64,000 bases of DNA, from contig NC_030823.1 in assembly GCF_001704415.2 (NCBI RefSeq), positions 77,438,458 to 77,502,457 on the forward strand, in the 5' to 3' direction. Source of the stretch: Capra hircus (Eukaryota; Chordata; Mammalia; Artiodactyla; Bovidae). Shown piece after piece: positions 11,079 to 22,093 of the stretch; within the stretch, counting starts at the first letter, position 1, and every line of letters starts with the position of its first letter. The translations under genes were made by a program, and so were the position numbers. Under the pieces are notes generated by a model that had not been told where the DNA came from, made no database searches, and saw nothing but the letters and a program-made list of their open reading frames with translations.

Positions 11079-12209
11079 ACTCACATGCATTTGGTAGGAA
11101 ATAATTTCCTGCACATGTAGGTTTCGGGTCCTCCATGCTTCTCCCGGGCAGATCTTGTGTGTATGCATCATAAGAGTTTTGAGTGCGTATCCTGTTTTCA
11201 GACGTGCTCTCTGAAATGTTAGCAGATTCTAAGAACTGTTGTTTCATTTTGACCAGAGTATCTTGCCTCTGAACTAACCACAAATCCTTTACCTCACACA
11301 ACTCAGAACCACCCTTGTGCTTCTTTGATCCCAAAGACACGATGAATAAGAGGCTTCTGCTTATTGCCTAATTTAAAAACTTACTAAATATTACATTTCC
11401 CCTTGTAAAATAATGATATAGATTAGTGTTTGTGCAGAAGTGTGGGCAACAGAATTCTTCAAAAGTTTTCCTTTGGGTGATGAAAGCTGTTAGATGATTC
11501 TGACTGGCTAATCAAATGTAATTGGAAGCTTGAAGGGCCTCAGATTTCCTTGTACGGTTATCAAAGCAGGAAATGTAACTCTTGGAGCCGATGAAAGGCT
11601 TCTCTCACGGTATTCTTTCAATTACAGATCTGACAGAGGGAATGAAAGAACAGGGCTGTTGCTAAAAACCCAGGGCTTGAAATGCCCCTTAGCGTTAATT
11701 GCTGTATTAGCTAGTTAACACATTATTATACATTTTAATTGATTCTTGCTCCAGTTTCGGAGGAAAAAAAAAATTCTGGATCTGTTTGGCAAGCAAATGA
11801 AGGAGGGAAGATGCTTGGGCACAACAATACTGCCATTTATGTAAGGTTCAACTCCTGCCAGATATCTAGCATGGAAACAATAACCTTCACTTTTGTGGGG
11901 TCTCACTTGCTTTAAAAGCATTAATAATTTGCGCTCATGTATTGGGATTTGTGGTTATGAATGTTTTCAGAGGAGTTTTATTTGACCATAGAGAATTCCT
12001 TTTATGGTTTTATCAATGACATGTCACAATCTGGAAAACATAACTTCATTCCAGTCATGGATTTGGTTGGGTCCAGCTGAGGGTTAGGGTTCTGAAAAGA
12101 GCCAGAACACATTGTGCCTGCCTTTCGTTCACCGGGACGTAGCGGTCTTTCTTCTTTAGGAGTGAATCTCTCTAAGGAAATCCTTCAAGAATCTAATCAA
12201 TTCAAGAAG
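11079..12209. other. Intronic sequence, nothing recognised
   Basis: AT-rich, repeat-poor DNA of about 1.1 kb without coding signal; some of it could be conserved non-coding. Confidence 0.5.
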
Positions 12210-12220
12210 GCTTGACTCCC

Positions 12221-12496
12221 TGCTGCTAAGTCACCTCAGTCGTGTCTGACGCTGTGCGACCCCATAGACGGCAGCCCACCGAGCTCCCCTGTCCCTGGGA
12301 TTCTCCAGGCAAGAACACTGGAGTAGGTTGCCATTTCCTTCTCCAATGCATGAAAGTGAGAAGTGAAAGTGAAGTCACTCAGTCGTGCCCGACTCTTAGC
12401 GACCCCATGGACTGCAGCCCACCAGGCTCCTCATGAAAATCTCTTCATGAGATTTTCCAGGCAAGAGCACTGGAGTGGGTGCCGCTGGCTTCTCCA
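12221..12496 (-). repeat. Bov-A2 dimeric SINE with perfect 11-bp target-site duplication
   Basis: Dimeric BovA in reverse with the gaagtgaaagtgaagtcact linker. The direct repeat gcttgactccc occurs at 12210-12220 and 12497-12507. The second monomer carries a small rearrangement at 12434-12456 where the usual tctgtccatggg is replaced by a short inverted repeat. Confidence 0.97.
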
Positions 12497-12507
12497 GCTT
12501 GACTCCC

Positions 12508-13084
12508 AGCCATTGGTAAAACACTTCTGGTGTAAATGATGGGCTGCGACTTAGGATCAGGGCAGAGCTGAGGTTTTATCCATTTGTGTCTTAACTGTTC
12601 ACGCCCTCGTTCACACAGCCTTTACTGAGTTCTGGCTGTGCATCAATGCGTGTGCTGCAGGACAGGTGGGCTCCCCACCCCCGACACCAGCCGTGTCCTG
12701 TGGGACACTACTCAATTCAAGTAGGAGCAACACCCGGGCCCCCAGTAGACCCTGCCTCTGGAAACCTGTGCAGCTACGTGTGACGATGCTCGCGCTGATG
12801 GTTGGAACAATCCTGAAACTGAGGAGACGATCGAATTCTCACGGACAGCACGCCAACCCCTGAAAAACACGGCAGGGGTTTGTAGTATCGGTGGTAAATT
12901 GCATAAATGAGTACATGCGCAATTTATGCATCTTAAAGAGGGGACTCTTGGATAAATAAAACATAGGTTTAATTCTGTCACTGAAGTGTAAAAATAAATG
13001 TTTCATGTAAAAAATGACATGAGACAATTTCATATATGGGACAATTTCATATAACCACAGTTGACAGAGGTGAATATTAGAAGA
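12508..13084. other. Intronic sequence, nothing recognised
   Basis: No recognised element. AT-rich from about 12880. Confidence 0.5.
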
Positions 13085-13095
13085 TATTTATTCTT

Positions 13096-13446
13096 CAGTT
13101 CAGTTGTTCAATCTCTCAGTCGTGTCCGACTCTTTGCAACCCCATGAACCGCAGCACGCCAGGCCTCCCTGTGCATCACCAACTCTCGGAGTTTACCCAA
13201 AGTCATGTCCATTGCATCAGTGATGCCATCCGACCATCTCATCCTCTGTTGTCCCCTTCTCCTCCTGCCCTCAATCTTTCCCAGCATCAGGGTCTTTTCA
13301 AATGAGTCAGCTCTTCACATCAGGTGGCCAGATATTTGGGTTTCAGCTTCAACATCAGTCCTTCCAAAGAACACCCAGAACTGATCAGTCTCCTTTAGGA
13401 TGGACTGGTTGGGTCTCCTTGCAGTCCAAGGGACTCTCAAGAGTCT
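13096..13446 (-). repeat. ART2/BovB-tail SINE with perfect 11-bp target-site duplication
   Basis: Reversed ART2, from cagttcagttgttcaatctc through 'catcctctgttgtccccttc', 'caggtggccagatatttggg' and 'gcagtccaagggactctcaa'. The direct repeat tatttattctt lies at 13085-13095 and 13447-13457. 5'-truncated relative to a full ART2. Confidence 0.95.
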
Positions 13447-13570
13447 TATTTATTCTTAGCTATAAATAATGTGGACGAAGAAAGTAAAGATGAGGAAAAT
13501 GAAGTACCGTTTATATAATTCAGTTAATTGTATATAGTCCAGAATTTGAAACACCCTGTTGATACGTTTG

Positions 13571-13771
13571 GGGCTTCCCTTGTGGCTCAGTTGGTGAAGA
13601 ATCTGCCTGCAATGCAGGGGACCAGGGTTCGATCCCTGGGTCAGGAGGATCCCCGGAGAAGGAAGCGGCAAGCCACTTCCTGTTCTTGCCTGGAGAATCC
13701 CATGGACAGAGGAGCCTGGTGGGCTATGTCCATGGGGTCACAAGAGTCAGACATGACTTAGCAACTAAACC
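13571..13771 (+). repeat. Bov-tA SINE
   Basis: Head 'cttgtggctcagttggtgaa', B-box-like ggttcgatccctggg, BovA body with 'cctggagaatcccatggaca', and an end at gagtcagacatgacttagc. Confidence 0.95.
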
Positions 13772-14252
13772 ACCACCAACCAGTGGTCCATTGGCGGTAG
13801 TCCAGCGATGACTAGTACCAAGAGAGGAAGGTTTGCCTAGAATGCAGGGTGAGCCCCGCGTGGAGCTGGGGCAGGGCCGGTCAGGGGAGGGGAGGTCTTA
13901 CAGGATGAGGAGGAGATGCCAGCCAGTGAGCAGGTGGCAGTGCGGGGCTCAGGGGGGTGTCTCCAGCAGAGAGGAGCTGGTGTGGAGAGCACAAGGCTTG
14001 GGCCCCGTAATCTGGGGGCACCTGCCTCCTTTCGCCGGAAGTGACCATTGGGGAGGTGACCGGGCAGGTAGCGGGGCCACCATGTGGGCTCCTGTGTGTG
14101 GATCTTGTCCTAGGCAAAGGGAAGCCGCCAGGGGAGCTTGAGGAGTGGCCCAGAGGGACTGGAAGTGTACGCAGTGGCCGTTGGGCGTGCACGCCGACTG
14201 TTTCTTTTTCTGGCGGGCGGAGTTACTTTTCTCGTATGTTTATTATATCTCA
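13772..14252. other. Intronic sequence, G-rich, nothing recognised
   Basis: GC-rich (about 13840-14190) with many GGGG runs on the + strand. Overlapping short ORFs occur in several frames and none is convincing. Confidence 0.45.
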
Positions 14253-14376
14253 AAACCACTGTTTTATTTTTCAAGCTTTATTTATTTTAAGCTTCATTTT
14301 TAAATTTTTTATTTTAATAATATTTTATTATTCAAGCTTTTTTTTGTTTCATTTTTTGCATTCAATTTTGGTGTCA
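14253..14376. repeat. AT-rich low-complexity tract
   Basis: TTTA/TTTT-rich sequence with several aagctt units spaced through it. Confidence 0.75.
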
Positions 14377-14847
14377 TTTTCCTTTGTGTTCCCAGGATTT
14401 AGCTGACATGCACTCCAGTGACCTCTTTTTATGTATTGCCTAAACGTTGTTGTTGCTGTGAAGAAGGCATAAAGTCTTTTATATATACTTTGTTATTTCT
14501 GCTATTCTTTCCAACAGGCCTTTTCTTCTAGGTAAATTCCAGTCACTGGTGACATGCATATATTCGAGGTTCTGGTTTTTATTTCATGTGAACCCATGTG
14601 ACATTTTAAAATTCCTTCCGTATAACTCGTATTTTGACCAGGAAACTTTTCTTTTTCACCTTACACAGATCTACAGCTGTTTGTTTCATAGTCATTGATT
14701 TAATGGCGCCAAATCAGTTTATATTGACAGTGTTGGTGAGAGGGTTCAGCTAGCCCAGTGGACCTAGAGCAATTACATACCAGCTTTTTAAATTATTTGT
14801 TCAAATCATTCATTCATTCAGTCCATGTTAATTAAATGCCTGCTGAG
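14377..14847. other. AT-rich intronic sequence, nothing recognised
   Basis: No recognised repeat or coding signal. Confidence 0.45.
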
Positions 14848-14965
14848 AGGACTTCCCTGGAGATGCAGTGGTTAAGACTTCGTGCCTCCAGTGCGCGGGT
14901 ATGGATTCAGTTCCTGGTCAGGGAACTAAGATCCCGCATGCCACATGGCGAGGCCAGAAAATAAA
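14848..14965 (+). repeat. CHR-type tRNA-derived SINE
   Basis: Forward head 'cttccctggagatgcagtgg' and ttaagact, then 'ggtcagggaactaagatccc' and gcatgccacatggcgaggcc, ending in an A-rich tail. Confidence 0.92.
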
Positions 14966-16431
14966 GTTACCCACTAAGTGACCAGCCTTATTCTAAACCA
15001 GGGGATGCAGTGGTGAACAGGATAGGAAGAGAGGGAACACGGGGCATCAGAGGAAGCCAGCGTGAGGAGCAGACACTTGAGCTGAAACCTAAGCGGCAGG
15101 AAAGAACCAGGCTTGCTAAGCTCGGAGACACAGTCCAGACGCAGGGACAGCTAGTGCAGAGGCTCCGGGGTGGAAACTAGCTCAGTATTTTCTAGAAATA
15201 TCAAGAAAGCCAAAATGCAGAGAGTCAACGAGTTTGGCAAGGCCCAGCCCACACAGGGCTCGGATTTTGCACGGTTTGGGAGAGGGACTCTTAGGAGGAT
15301 TTGAGACAATGCCGCGTCTTCACTGCATTCTCATTGCAGGAAACATCTCTCTAGCCACAGGTGGGAAGTGGTTCAGAAGGAAGCAAGGAGGGACGTAGGA
15401 GGCTCAACAGGCCAGTGGCTTAGACAGGGTGTGACTATGGGACGGGAAAAGTGACGGCGTGGATGGACTCTGGACGCAGGTTGAGGTAAAGTGGACAGAT
15501 TTGCTGAAAGGGGCTTTCGGAGAAAAAGATGAGATGAGCGCAGTTTGGGTTTGTGGCTTGAGCCACTGAGACCGTTGTGGAGAAGGAAGGGAAACTGGCA
15601 TCTCTGGGAGCAGGGCCTGCAGAGCGCCTGAGATGCTCCTGGCACAGGGAGATAGAGATGCCGGGACTGGTCCTTAGATGCTGCCTTGGGGATCCTCCGA
15701 GGTTCTGTAGCTACAACATCCCCTGCAGACAAGAAGCCAGGTTCTTCCCAGAGACCCGGATCTTGACGCCCCGTGCAGTCAGCCTCAGTTCCGCAGCAGT
15801 CAAGATGCTCTTTGATTTGCAGCTTAGACCCTTCATCCCACACAAGTGTCACCAGCCTGTCGGTGAGATCAAAACAGGAGGGCACCCCTGGCTTGGTTCT
15901 AATCTCTTCCTGAGTTGAACCTACATGAGAACTTACCAGTATTCTCTCCTTAAGGGATCCAAACGTATTTCAGTAATTAAGATAGGAGTCTGGTTAAGAC
16001 CAAACCCCTCTGCCAACAGAAACTGACCAGGTGGCAGATTCAGTCGGAGTGGCACGTTTGATGAATGGCTGAGGCCAACGTGACTCCCCTTCCGAGAAGG
16101 CAGAGGGAGCTTTGGACCATCAGACCTTTCAGATTGTCTGGAAGAATCTGACCCCTGAGTTTGAGTCACCTCCTTGACATGGACCCACCTTTGTTTTCCT
16201 CCACAGCCTTGTCTTTTTTATGAGGAGAAAATTGCTGGGTATTTTAAATATTCTACTGAAGCTTTATCTCCAATCCTTTCATTGTCTCTGTTGCTTTTCT
16301 AAGGACTTTTCACTTTCTTTTCTGTAGCAACAGAGATAATCCAAGCGACAGTCTCTCCAACACTTCTCTCCCCACAGTGCAGGCCAGGTTTGGGTTATAA
16401 AACAAATCCAGGGATTTATCTACAAAATTAT
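14966..16431. other. Intronic sequence, possible ancient repeat in its first third
   Basis: About 14980-15180 resembles a common ancient mammalian repeat phrase (gagctgaaacct... cagctagtgcagaggctc), but I cannot name the family. The rest shows nothing recognised. The 170-codon reverse ORF at 15373-15885 has no domain and overlaps open frames on the other strand. Confidence 0.4.
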
Positions 16432-16540
16432 CAGTTCAGTTCAGTCGCTCAGTCGTGTCCGACTCTTTGTGACCCCGTGAATCGCAGCACGCCAGGCCTC
16501 CCTGTCCATCACCAGCTCCCGGAGTTCACTCAGGTTCAGA
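16432..16540 (-). repeat. ART2 3' fragment
   Basis: Reads cagttcagttcagtcgctca, 'aatcgcagcacgccaggcct' and 'ctcccggagttcactcagg', the reversed ART2 3' end. 5'-truncated. Confidence 0.92.
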
Positions 16541-16559
16541 TGGGCATTAATATTCCAGG

Positions 16560-16769
16560 GGCTTCCCAGGTGGCACTAGTGGTGAAGAACCCACCTGCCA
16601 AGGCAGGAAATGTAAGACGTGTGGGTTTGATCCCTGTGTCAGGAAGCTCCCCTGGTGGAGGGTACAGCAACCCATTCCAGTATTCTTGCCTGGAGAATCC
16701 CATGGTCAGAGGAGCCTGGCGGGCTACGGTCTGTAGGCTTGCAGAGAGTCGGACATGAGTATGCCTGAC
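16560..16769 (+). repeat. Bov-tA SINE with 8-bp flanking repeat
   Basis: tRNA-like head (cttcccaggtggcactagtg), BovA body and a gagagtcggacatgag end. attccagg at 16552-16559 and 16770-16777 is the probable target-site duplication. Confidence 0.95.
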
Positions 16770-16777
16770 ATTCCAGG

Positions 16778-17109
16778 ATCATACCTTGCCTACAGGGATG
16801 AGTGTTCCATGTATTATAATTCTTACATCCCCTGATACTCCGAAAGGACTGCGTGTACCTTGCACGCTTTGCTTCTTGACATTGAAAAGCATCTTGATAT
16901 TTATTTTGTCTAGTATCTCTGCAGTTGGGAAGGTTTCTGAAGCTTAAGCTCATTCATTTCAAGAAAGAGCTGATTTCTATTCCGGTTAGGAATTTCCTGC
17001 ATGGGAGGTCACTGGGGTAGGAAGAAGGTGGGGATAAAGCTAAAAATCTACACAGTAGTCAAATAGGATTTAAGTGTAGATCACCCACGTTGAATCAACT
17101 GTGAATATT
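16778..17109. other. Intronic sequence, nothing recognised
   Basis: No recognised element between two SINEs. Confidence 0.45.
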
Positions 17110-17360
17110 CATTGGAAGGACTAATGCTGAAGCTCCAATACTGTGGCCACCTGATTCAAAGAGCCAACTCATTGGAAAAGACCCTGATGCTGGGAAAGGT
17201 TGAGGGCAGCAGAAGGGGGCCACAGAGGATGAGATGGTTGGATGGCATCACTGACTCAATGGATATGGGTTTGAGCAAACTCAGTGAAGGACACGGAAGC
17301 CTGGCGTGCTGCCGTCCATGGGGTCACAAAGAGTTAAGACTGAGGGACTGGACAACAATA
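17110..17360 (+). repeat. ART2 SINE, 5'-truncated
   Basis: Forward ART2 middle and end: ggaaggactaatgctgaagc, 'ccaatactgtggccacctga', 'gatgagatggttggatggca' and tccatggggtcacaaagag. More diverged than the copy at 18077. Confidence 0.9.
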
Positions 17361-17904
17361 CGATCCACACTGAATAACACAGATAAGAAGCCCAGACACC
17401 GGTACTGAGTTTTCTTCCCAAGAGAGACGCCTCGCTGGGCATGGGAGGACGAGGGTGGTCCCGCCTGTGGATTCAGGTCGTAGCTGCTCTGTCAGCATGA
17501 GAGCCTTGCGTGCTCTCCCGCTGGCCCACCTCCTCACTGGACTCACCGGCCGGCCGCTCTCACGCATCTTCCTGTTTCCACAGCTCCACTCTCCTTGCCC
17601 TAAGACGTGTCTCACGCACATATCCGACCAATTTAAATAGAAAGGGCCATAAGTTTTATGTCAGTTTTGCTGAAGCATTCGTAAAGAATTCGCGCCCTCC
17701 AACAACAGGCATACTATGTGTCCATGGAGGTGTCATAGTCACCTGCTGAAAAGGGTGAAGAGTTTCCTATGGTGAGTGGTGAAGCAGGATATAAAAGTGT
17801 GAAGAGCCTCATACTGTGGAAATTCAATTTTTCTATTCTTAAGAGGAATAGCGCAGTCAACTATTGAAGAGTCATACATTTTCTCTTCGATTTTATCTGC
17901 CCAG
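17361..17904. other. Intronic sequence, nothing recognised
   Basis: No recognised repeat or coding signal. Confidence 0.45.
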
Positions 17905-18051
17905 TCTTTAAAAATTTTTTTTGTTTTTTAAATTGTTTTGTTTCTTGGCCCTGCCATGCAGCTGTGGGTTCCAGTTCCCTAACCAGGGACAGAACCCACT
18001 CCCCGTGTTTTGGGATCACAGGCCTTAACCACTGGACTGCCAGGGAAGTCC
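17905..18051 (-). repeat. CHR-type tRNA-derived SINE
   Basis: T-rich start, 'ttggccctgccatgcagctg', 'ttccctaaccagggacagaa', and the reversed head 'ccttaaccactggactgcca' with gggaagtcc. Confidence 0.92.
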
Positions 18052-18076
18052 GTATTTACCCAGAGTCCTAACCAGT

Positions 18077-18488
18077 GGTCACGTGTGGATGGGAGAGCAA
18101 GACTGTGAAGAAGGCTGAGCACCGAAGAACTGATGCTTTTGAACTGTGGTGTTGGAGAAGACTCTTGAGAGTCCCTTGGACTGCAAGGAGATCCAGCCAG
18201 TCCATCCTAAAGGAGATCAGTCCTGGGTGTTCTTTGGAAGGACTGATGCTAAAGCTGAAACTCCAGTACTTTGGCCACCTCATGCGAAGACTCTGATGCT
18301 GGGAGGGATTGGGGGCGGGAGGAGAAAGGGGACAAGAGAGGATGAGATGGCTGGATGGCATCACCAACTCGATGGACGTGAGTTTGAGTGATCTCCGGGA
18401 GTTGGTGATGGACAGGGAGGCCTGGTGTGCTGTGATTCATGGGGTCGCAAAGAGTCGGACACGACTGAGCGACGGAACTGAACTGAAA
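18077..18488 (+). repeat. Near full-length ART2 SINE
   Basis: The longest ART2 in the window. It runs from 'gactgtgaagaaggctgagc' through 'ttggagaagactcttgagag', 'aaactccagtactttggcca' and 'ggatgagatggctggatggc' to gtcggacacgactgagcg and gaactgaactg. The short gttgactcattgga block is missing after 'cctcatgcgaaga'. Confidence 0.95.
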
Positions 18489-18904
18489 ACATCCGAGTGC
18501 AAAGACTGGAATTCTGCAGGGATTCACCAGGAGGAGCTCGGAGAGAGACTCACTGGGTCGATGCCTGTGTCCGTGAGTGGTTACCTCTCAGCTGGATTCT
18601 CATTGGCTTTCAAATGGAGTCTTGGAGAACGTTCTGGTGAAGAGTTTACTCTTGAGAGCTTAATGTTCCAAAATAAATTAAAAATGTTTTGAGAAGTTTT
18701 TAAAAAGTGAATTTTTCTCACTTCTAATACTGCTTTAAAACACTGAAGTGAATTTCTCAAGTGGTTTTTGTCTGTGACGTGGTAGGGCTATGTAAGTTGT
18801 GCAAAAGAACTTAAATGTCCTCACCAAAACAAAAATGAAGAAAGAAACGAGGTGATGGATGCTAATTAGCTAAATGGAGGAATCCTCCCAAAACGTAAGG
18901 GGGA
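18489..18904. other. Intronic sequence, nothing recognised
   Basis: No recognised repeat. AT-rich after 18650. Confidence 0.45.
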
Positions 18905-19112
18905 GATTGGGATTGACGTATACACCCCTGTATATGAAATAGGTAACTAAGAACCTATTGTACAGCACGGGGACCTCGACTCAACACTCTGGTGATCTGC
19001 ATGGGAAAAGAATCTAAAGGAAAGCGGAAATATGTGCATATTTAACTGAATCACTTGGCTGCAAGCAGAAACCAGCACAGCATTGTAAATCAACTATACT
19101 CCAATTAAAAAA
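18905..19112 (+). repeat. L1 3' end fragment
   Basis: Forward L1 3' terminus: 'taactaagaacctattgtac', 'tgtaaatcaactatactcca' and an attaaaa tail. Confidence 0.85.
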
Positions 19113-19669
19113 AACCCAAGATATAGATGTATCAAATCATCGCAATATACACTTCAAGTATCTTAGAGAATTTGGTATGTCAACTAAATCCACTGGTAAA
19201 ACTGAAATAATTTACTGTACAGGGAACCAAAGAAGTATGTGTTGGTTGAGTGGGTGGGTCCCTTTGCATTTATTTGCTGTGAACTTTTGTTTTGAGGAGT
19301 AACTAAGGGAGTGAGGGGAGTCCAGCAAACACTGAGCCAAGTCATATTTTGGAGTGTCTTGTGGACTTTATATCTGAATAAACTATAAGAATGTCTTATT
19401 GCTAAAACGATCAATCAGGAGACTTCATGGACTGTTTCTGCATGGTAACATTTGACAGAAAGTCTGATCTAGAAATTGAATGTGTCCGTGGGTCTGGATT
19501 AGAGCTGATTCAGGTTGCTGCCCTCACTCTGCTGGAACACGCCCTCCCTTGTGACATATAAACAGAGCGGTGATGATAGTAAATGGGAGAACCCTGGAAG
19601 AATTTGTAAGGCAGAGGAGAAACTCGTTGGCATCCTTTTGAAACAAAAGAGTGAGGATGAATTTAGTTT
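19113..19669. other. Intronic sequence, nothing recognised
   Basis: No recognised element between two L1 fragments. Confidence 0.45.
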
Positions 19670-19835
19670 TAAAAATTATTGGAGCATCGTTGATTTGCAG
19701 TGTTGTATTTCAAGCGTACAGCAGAGTGAATCGGTTGTGCATATACACACGTCCACATCTAGATTCTTTTCCCATATAGGTTACTGCAGAGTATTGAGCA
19801 GAGTTTCCTGTGTTATACAGTAGATTCTTACTAAG
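19670..19835 (-). repeat. L1 3' fragment
   Basis: Reversed L1 3'UTR: 'gcatcgttgatttgcagtgt', 'ttttcccatataggttactg', 'gcagagtttcctgtgttata' and cagtag. Confidence 0.82.
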
Positions 19836-20130
19836 ATGAGTTTATTACGTGAAATGGTAACAAACTACCTACTTTTCCAGATTCCTATCCTTTTATGAGG
19901 TTGTTTTTTTTTTTTTCTTTTTGAGCTGTTTTCTTCTTTGGTTAGGAACAATTCACCCAGATGGCTGCCTGGTGAGAAATTAGACATCAGTCACATCATT
20001 TTTAGAACCATTTAGACTAATATTCTTTGGTTTCTAAATCACATGCGCCACACTGAACACTTTCACAGACAGGAGCTTGGATCCACAAAGTAGAATTTTA
20101 GCAGTAAGGTTTTCCATGGTTTTGAGCCCT

Positions 20131-20379
20131 AATGCACCCCACTCCAGCACTCTTGTCTGGAAAATCCCATGGACGGAAGAGCCTGGTGGGCTGCAGTCCA
20201 TGGGGTCGCTAAAAGTCGGACGCGACTGAGCGACTTCACTTTCACTTTTCACTTTCATGCACTGGAGAAGGAAATGGCAACCCACTCCAGTGTTCTTGCC
20301 TGGAGAATCCCAGGGACGGCGGAGCCTGGTGGGGTCGCACAGAGTCAGACACAACTGAAACGACTTAGCAGCAGCAGCA
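20131..20379 (+). repeat. Bov-A2 dimeric SINE
   Basis: Forward dimer: ccccactccagcactcttg, the gcgacttcactttcactttt linker, a second monomer with 'ggagaaggaaatggcaaccc', and an end at cgacttagcagcagcag. Confidence 0.96.
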
Positions 20380-20884
20380 CTTTACTTCAGGAGGTGGAAA
20401 AAACCCCACTATATGAATAATTAGCTTAGGTTCAAAAGCACTTTGCTGCTCGGATGTAACATTTTACAAAGGTCTCTGAGATAAGGAGTATCTATTTAGC
20501 TTTAACTTTATCAGAGTAAAACACTAGGTAAAAACATGCAGAAAGGGTGCTTGAAACAGCAGGTGTCCGAAATCTGTTGTCCCTTTATATTTGAGTGTTG
20601 GGCAAAGCCAGTTGTTAAATTACTCCATATTGAGATTGGTGAGTAAATGTTTACGTAATTGTGCCCACTTTTCCTGACTCGCTTAGTCTGATCAGTTTGA
20701 GAGCAGAGAAGTAAAAAATATATCTATTATTGAAAGAGAAAGATCGAGTCCTTTAACCATCTCTGGTCGTTTCACTAAATAGACCATTTTCTTTTTTTTC
20801 CCCCTTGTAACATTGCTTCACTTTTAAAAATGACTTCTTTTTTAAGATGATTCTGTTGGTGTGTGTTTATTGGCGATTTTATTG
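20380..20884. other. AT-rich intronic sequence, nothing recognised
   Basis: No recognised repeat or coding signal. Confidence 0.45.
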
Positions 20885-20990
20885 TGTATCTTTGGCCGTG
20901 CGGGCTTCTCTCGTTCCCTAGCAGCGGCTGTAGGGTGCGTGGGCTCGGGAGTTTGCAGACGCTTTACCACCGAGCCACCAGGGAATCCCC
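20885..20990 (-). repeat. CHR-type SINE fragment
   Basis: 'tttggccgtgcgggcttctc' followed by a reversed tRNA head (taccaccgagccaccaggga atccc). Diverged. Confidence 0.8.
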
Positions 20991-21109
20991 TAGTTCACCT
21001 TTATGTTGAATAAATGATTCTTTCTACTCTGCGGTCCTTTTGCAGGTTTCAAAAGCTTCGCAGACACGATTTCATGGAGTTTCAGAGCAACCCTTTGTTC
21101 TCACCTCTG

Positions 21110-21880
21110 TATCACCCCCTCCCCAAACTGGTGGCCACTAGTGTGCTCGCTAGAGCTGTGCTTCTGCCTTTCTGGTTAATTTGCTGGACTGGTGGATTTT
21201 TAGGCCCATATATGCCCTGTCATGAGTGTCAGTCTTTCTCTGTCTGACCTGCTTCACTCAGCCTAGTGCTCTCCAAGTCTGTCCACGTTGCTGCAGATGG
21301 CGACATTTTCATTCTTTTTTATGACTGAGCAGTACTCCACTGTGCGTGTGTGGTGTGTGTGCATGCGTGCGTGTGTTATGTGTGCGCGTGTTGTGTGTGC
21401 ACATGTTATGTGTGTTGTGTGTGTGCATGTGTTGTGTTTGTGCGTGCATGTTGTGTGTGCGTTTGTGTTATCTCTGTGTTGTGATGTGTGTGCATGTGTG
21501 TGCGTGTGCATGCGTGTGTTATATGTGTGTGTTGCGTGCATTGTGTGTGCACGTGTTGTGTGTGCACACGTGTTGTATACACGCATGTTGTATGTGGTGT
21601 GGGGGGGTGTGTGTGTGCATGCCACATCTTCTTTGTCCATCATCTGTTGATGAACACTGAGGTTGTTTCTGTCTTAGCTGTTGTAAATAATGCTGCTATG
21701 AACACTGAGATATATGTATTATTTCAGATTACTGGTGTGTGTTTGTTTGTTTGTTTGTTTTCAGAAATATACCCAGAGTGGGATTTCTGCGTCAGATCGT
21801 AGTTATATTTTTAGTTTTTGAGAAATATACTATTTTCAGTTTTTTAAAAAACCACCTTAATTGTCTCCATTCTCATGGAT
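21110..21880 (-). repeat. L1 3' region fragment split by a TG expansion
   Basis: Reversed L1 3'UTR phrases: 'ctgcttcactcagcctagtg', 'ccacgttgctgcagatggcg', 'atgactgagcagtactccac', then after the TG tract 'catcatctgttgatgaacac', 'ctgttgtaaataatgctgct' and 'tacccagagtgggatttctg'. Confidence 0.88.
21341..21622. repeat. Long interrupted (TG)n-rich tract
   Basis: About 280 bases dominated by TG, with recurring tgcatg, tgcgtg and tgttatgtg units. In ordinary L1 copies this position, just after 'agtactccac', holds only a short TG run. Confidence 0.95.
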
Positions 21881-21940
21881 TTAAGACTCTGATGGAAAGC
21901 AGATCTGATATTAAGGAAGACCACAGAAGCTGGTACACTT

Positions 21941-22093
21941 CTGTGACTCAGCACCTCACCTGCCCCTAGACAGAGCAAGGCACAGGATCTACTGTGACTC
22001 AGCACCTCACCTGCCCCTAGACAGAGCCAGGCACAGGATTTACTGTGACTCAGCATCTCGCCTACCCCTAGACAGAGCCAGGCACAGTATTTA
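21941..22093. repeat. 51-bp minisatellite, three copies
   Basis: Units start at 21941, 21992 and 22043 with ctgtgactcagca and contain cccctagacagagc and aggcacag. The period is exactly 51 between copies. The third copy has the most changes. No known repeat family recognised. Confidence 0.96.
21943..22055 (+). promoter_or_regulatory. Three predicted NF-E2/MARE-type sites, one per minisatellite unit
   Basis: gtgactcagca occurs at 21943-21953, 21994-22004 and 22045-22055. Its complement, tgctgagtcac, fits the NF-E2 consensus TGCTGAGTCAY and contains the AP-1 core TGAGTCA. The match and spacing are seen; function as a binding array is inference. Confidence 0.3.

Noticed and set aside
13571..13640. 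tRNA-Glu-like sequence with A and B boxes
   Set aside because: It is the head of a Bov-tA SINE, followed by the BovA body; not a functional tRNA gene. The same applies to all other such heads.
15373..15885. 170-codon reverse ORF
   Set aside because: No domain, no splice or promoter context, and open frames on the opposite strand over the same bases.
21346..21660. Cysteine/valine-rich ORFs on + and histidine/threonine-rich ORFs on -
   Set aside because: Pure translation of the TG/CA tract.
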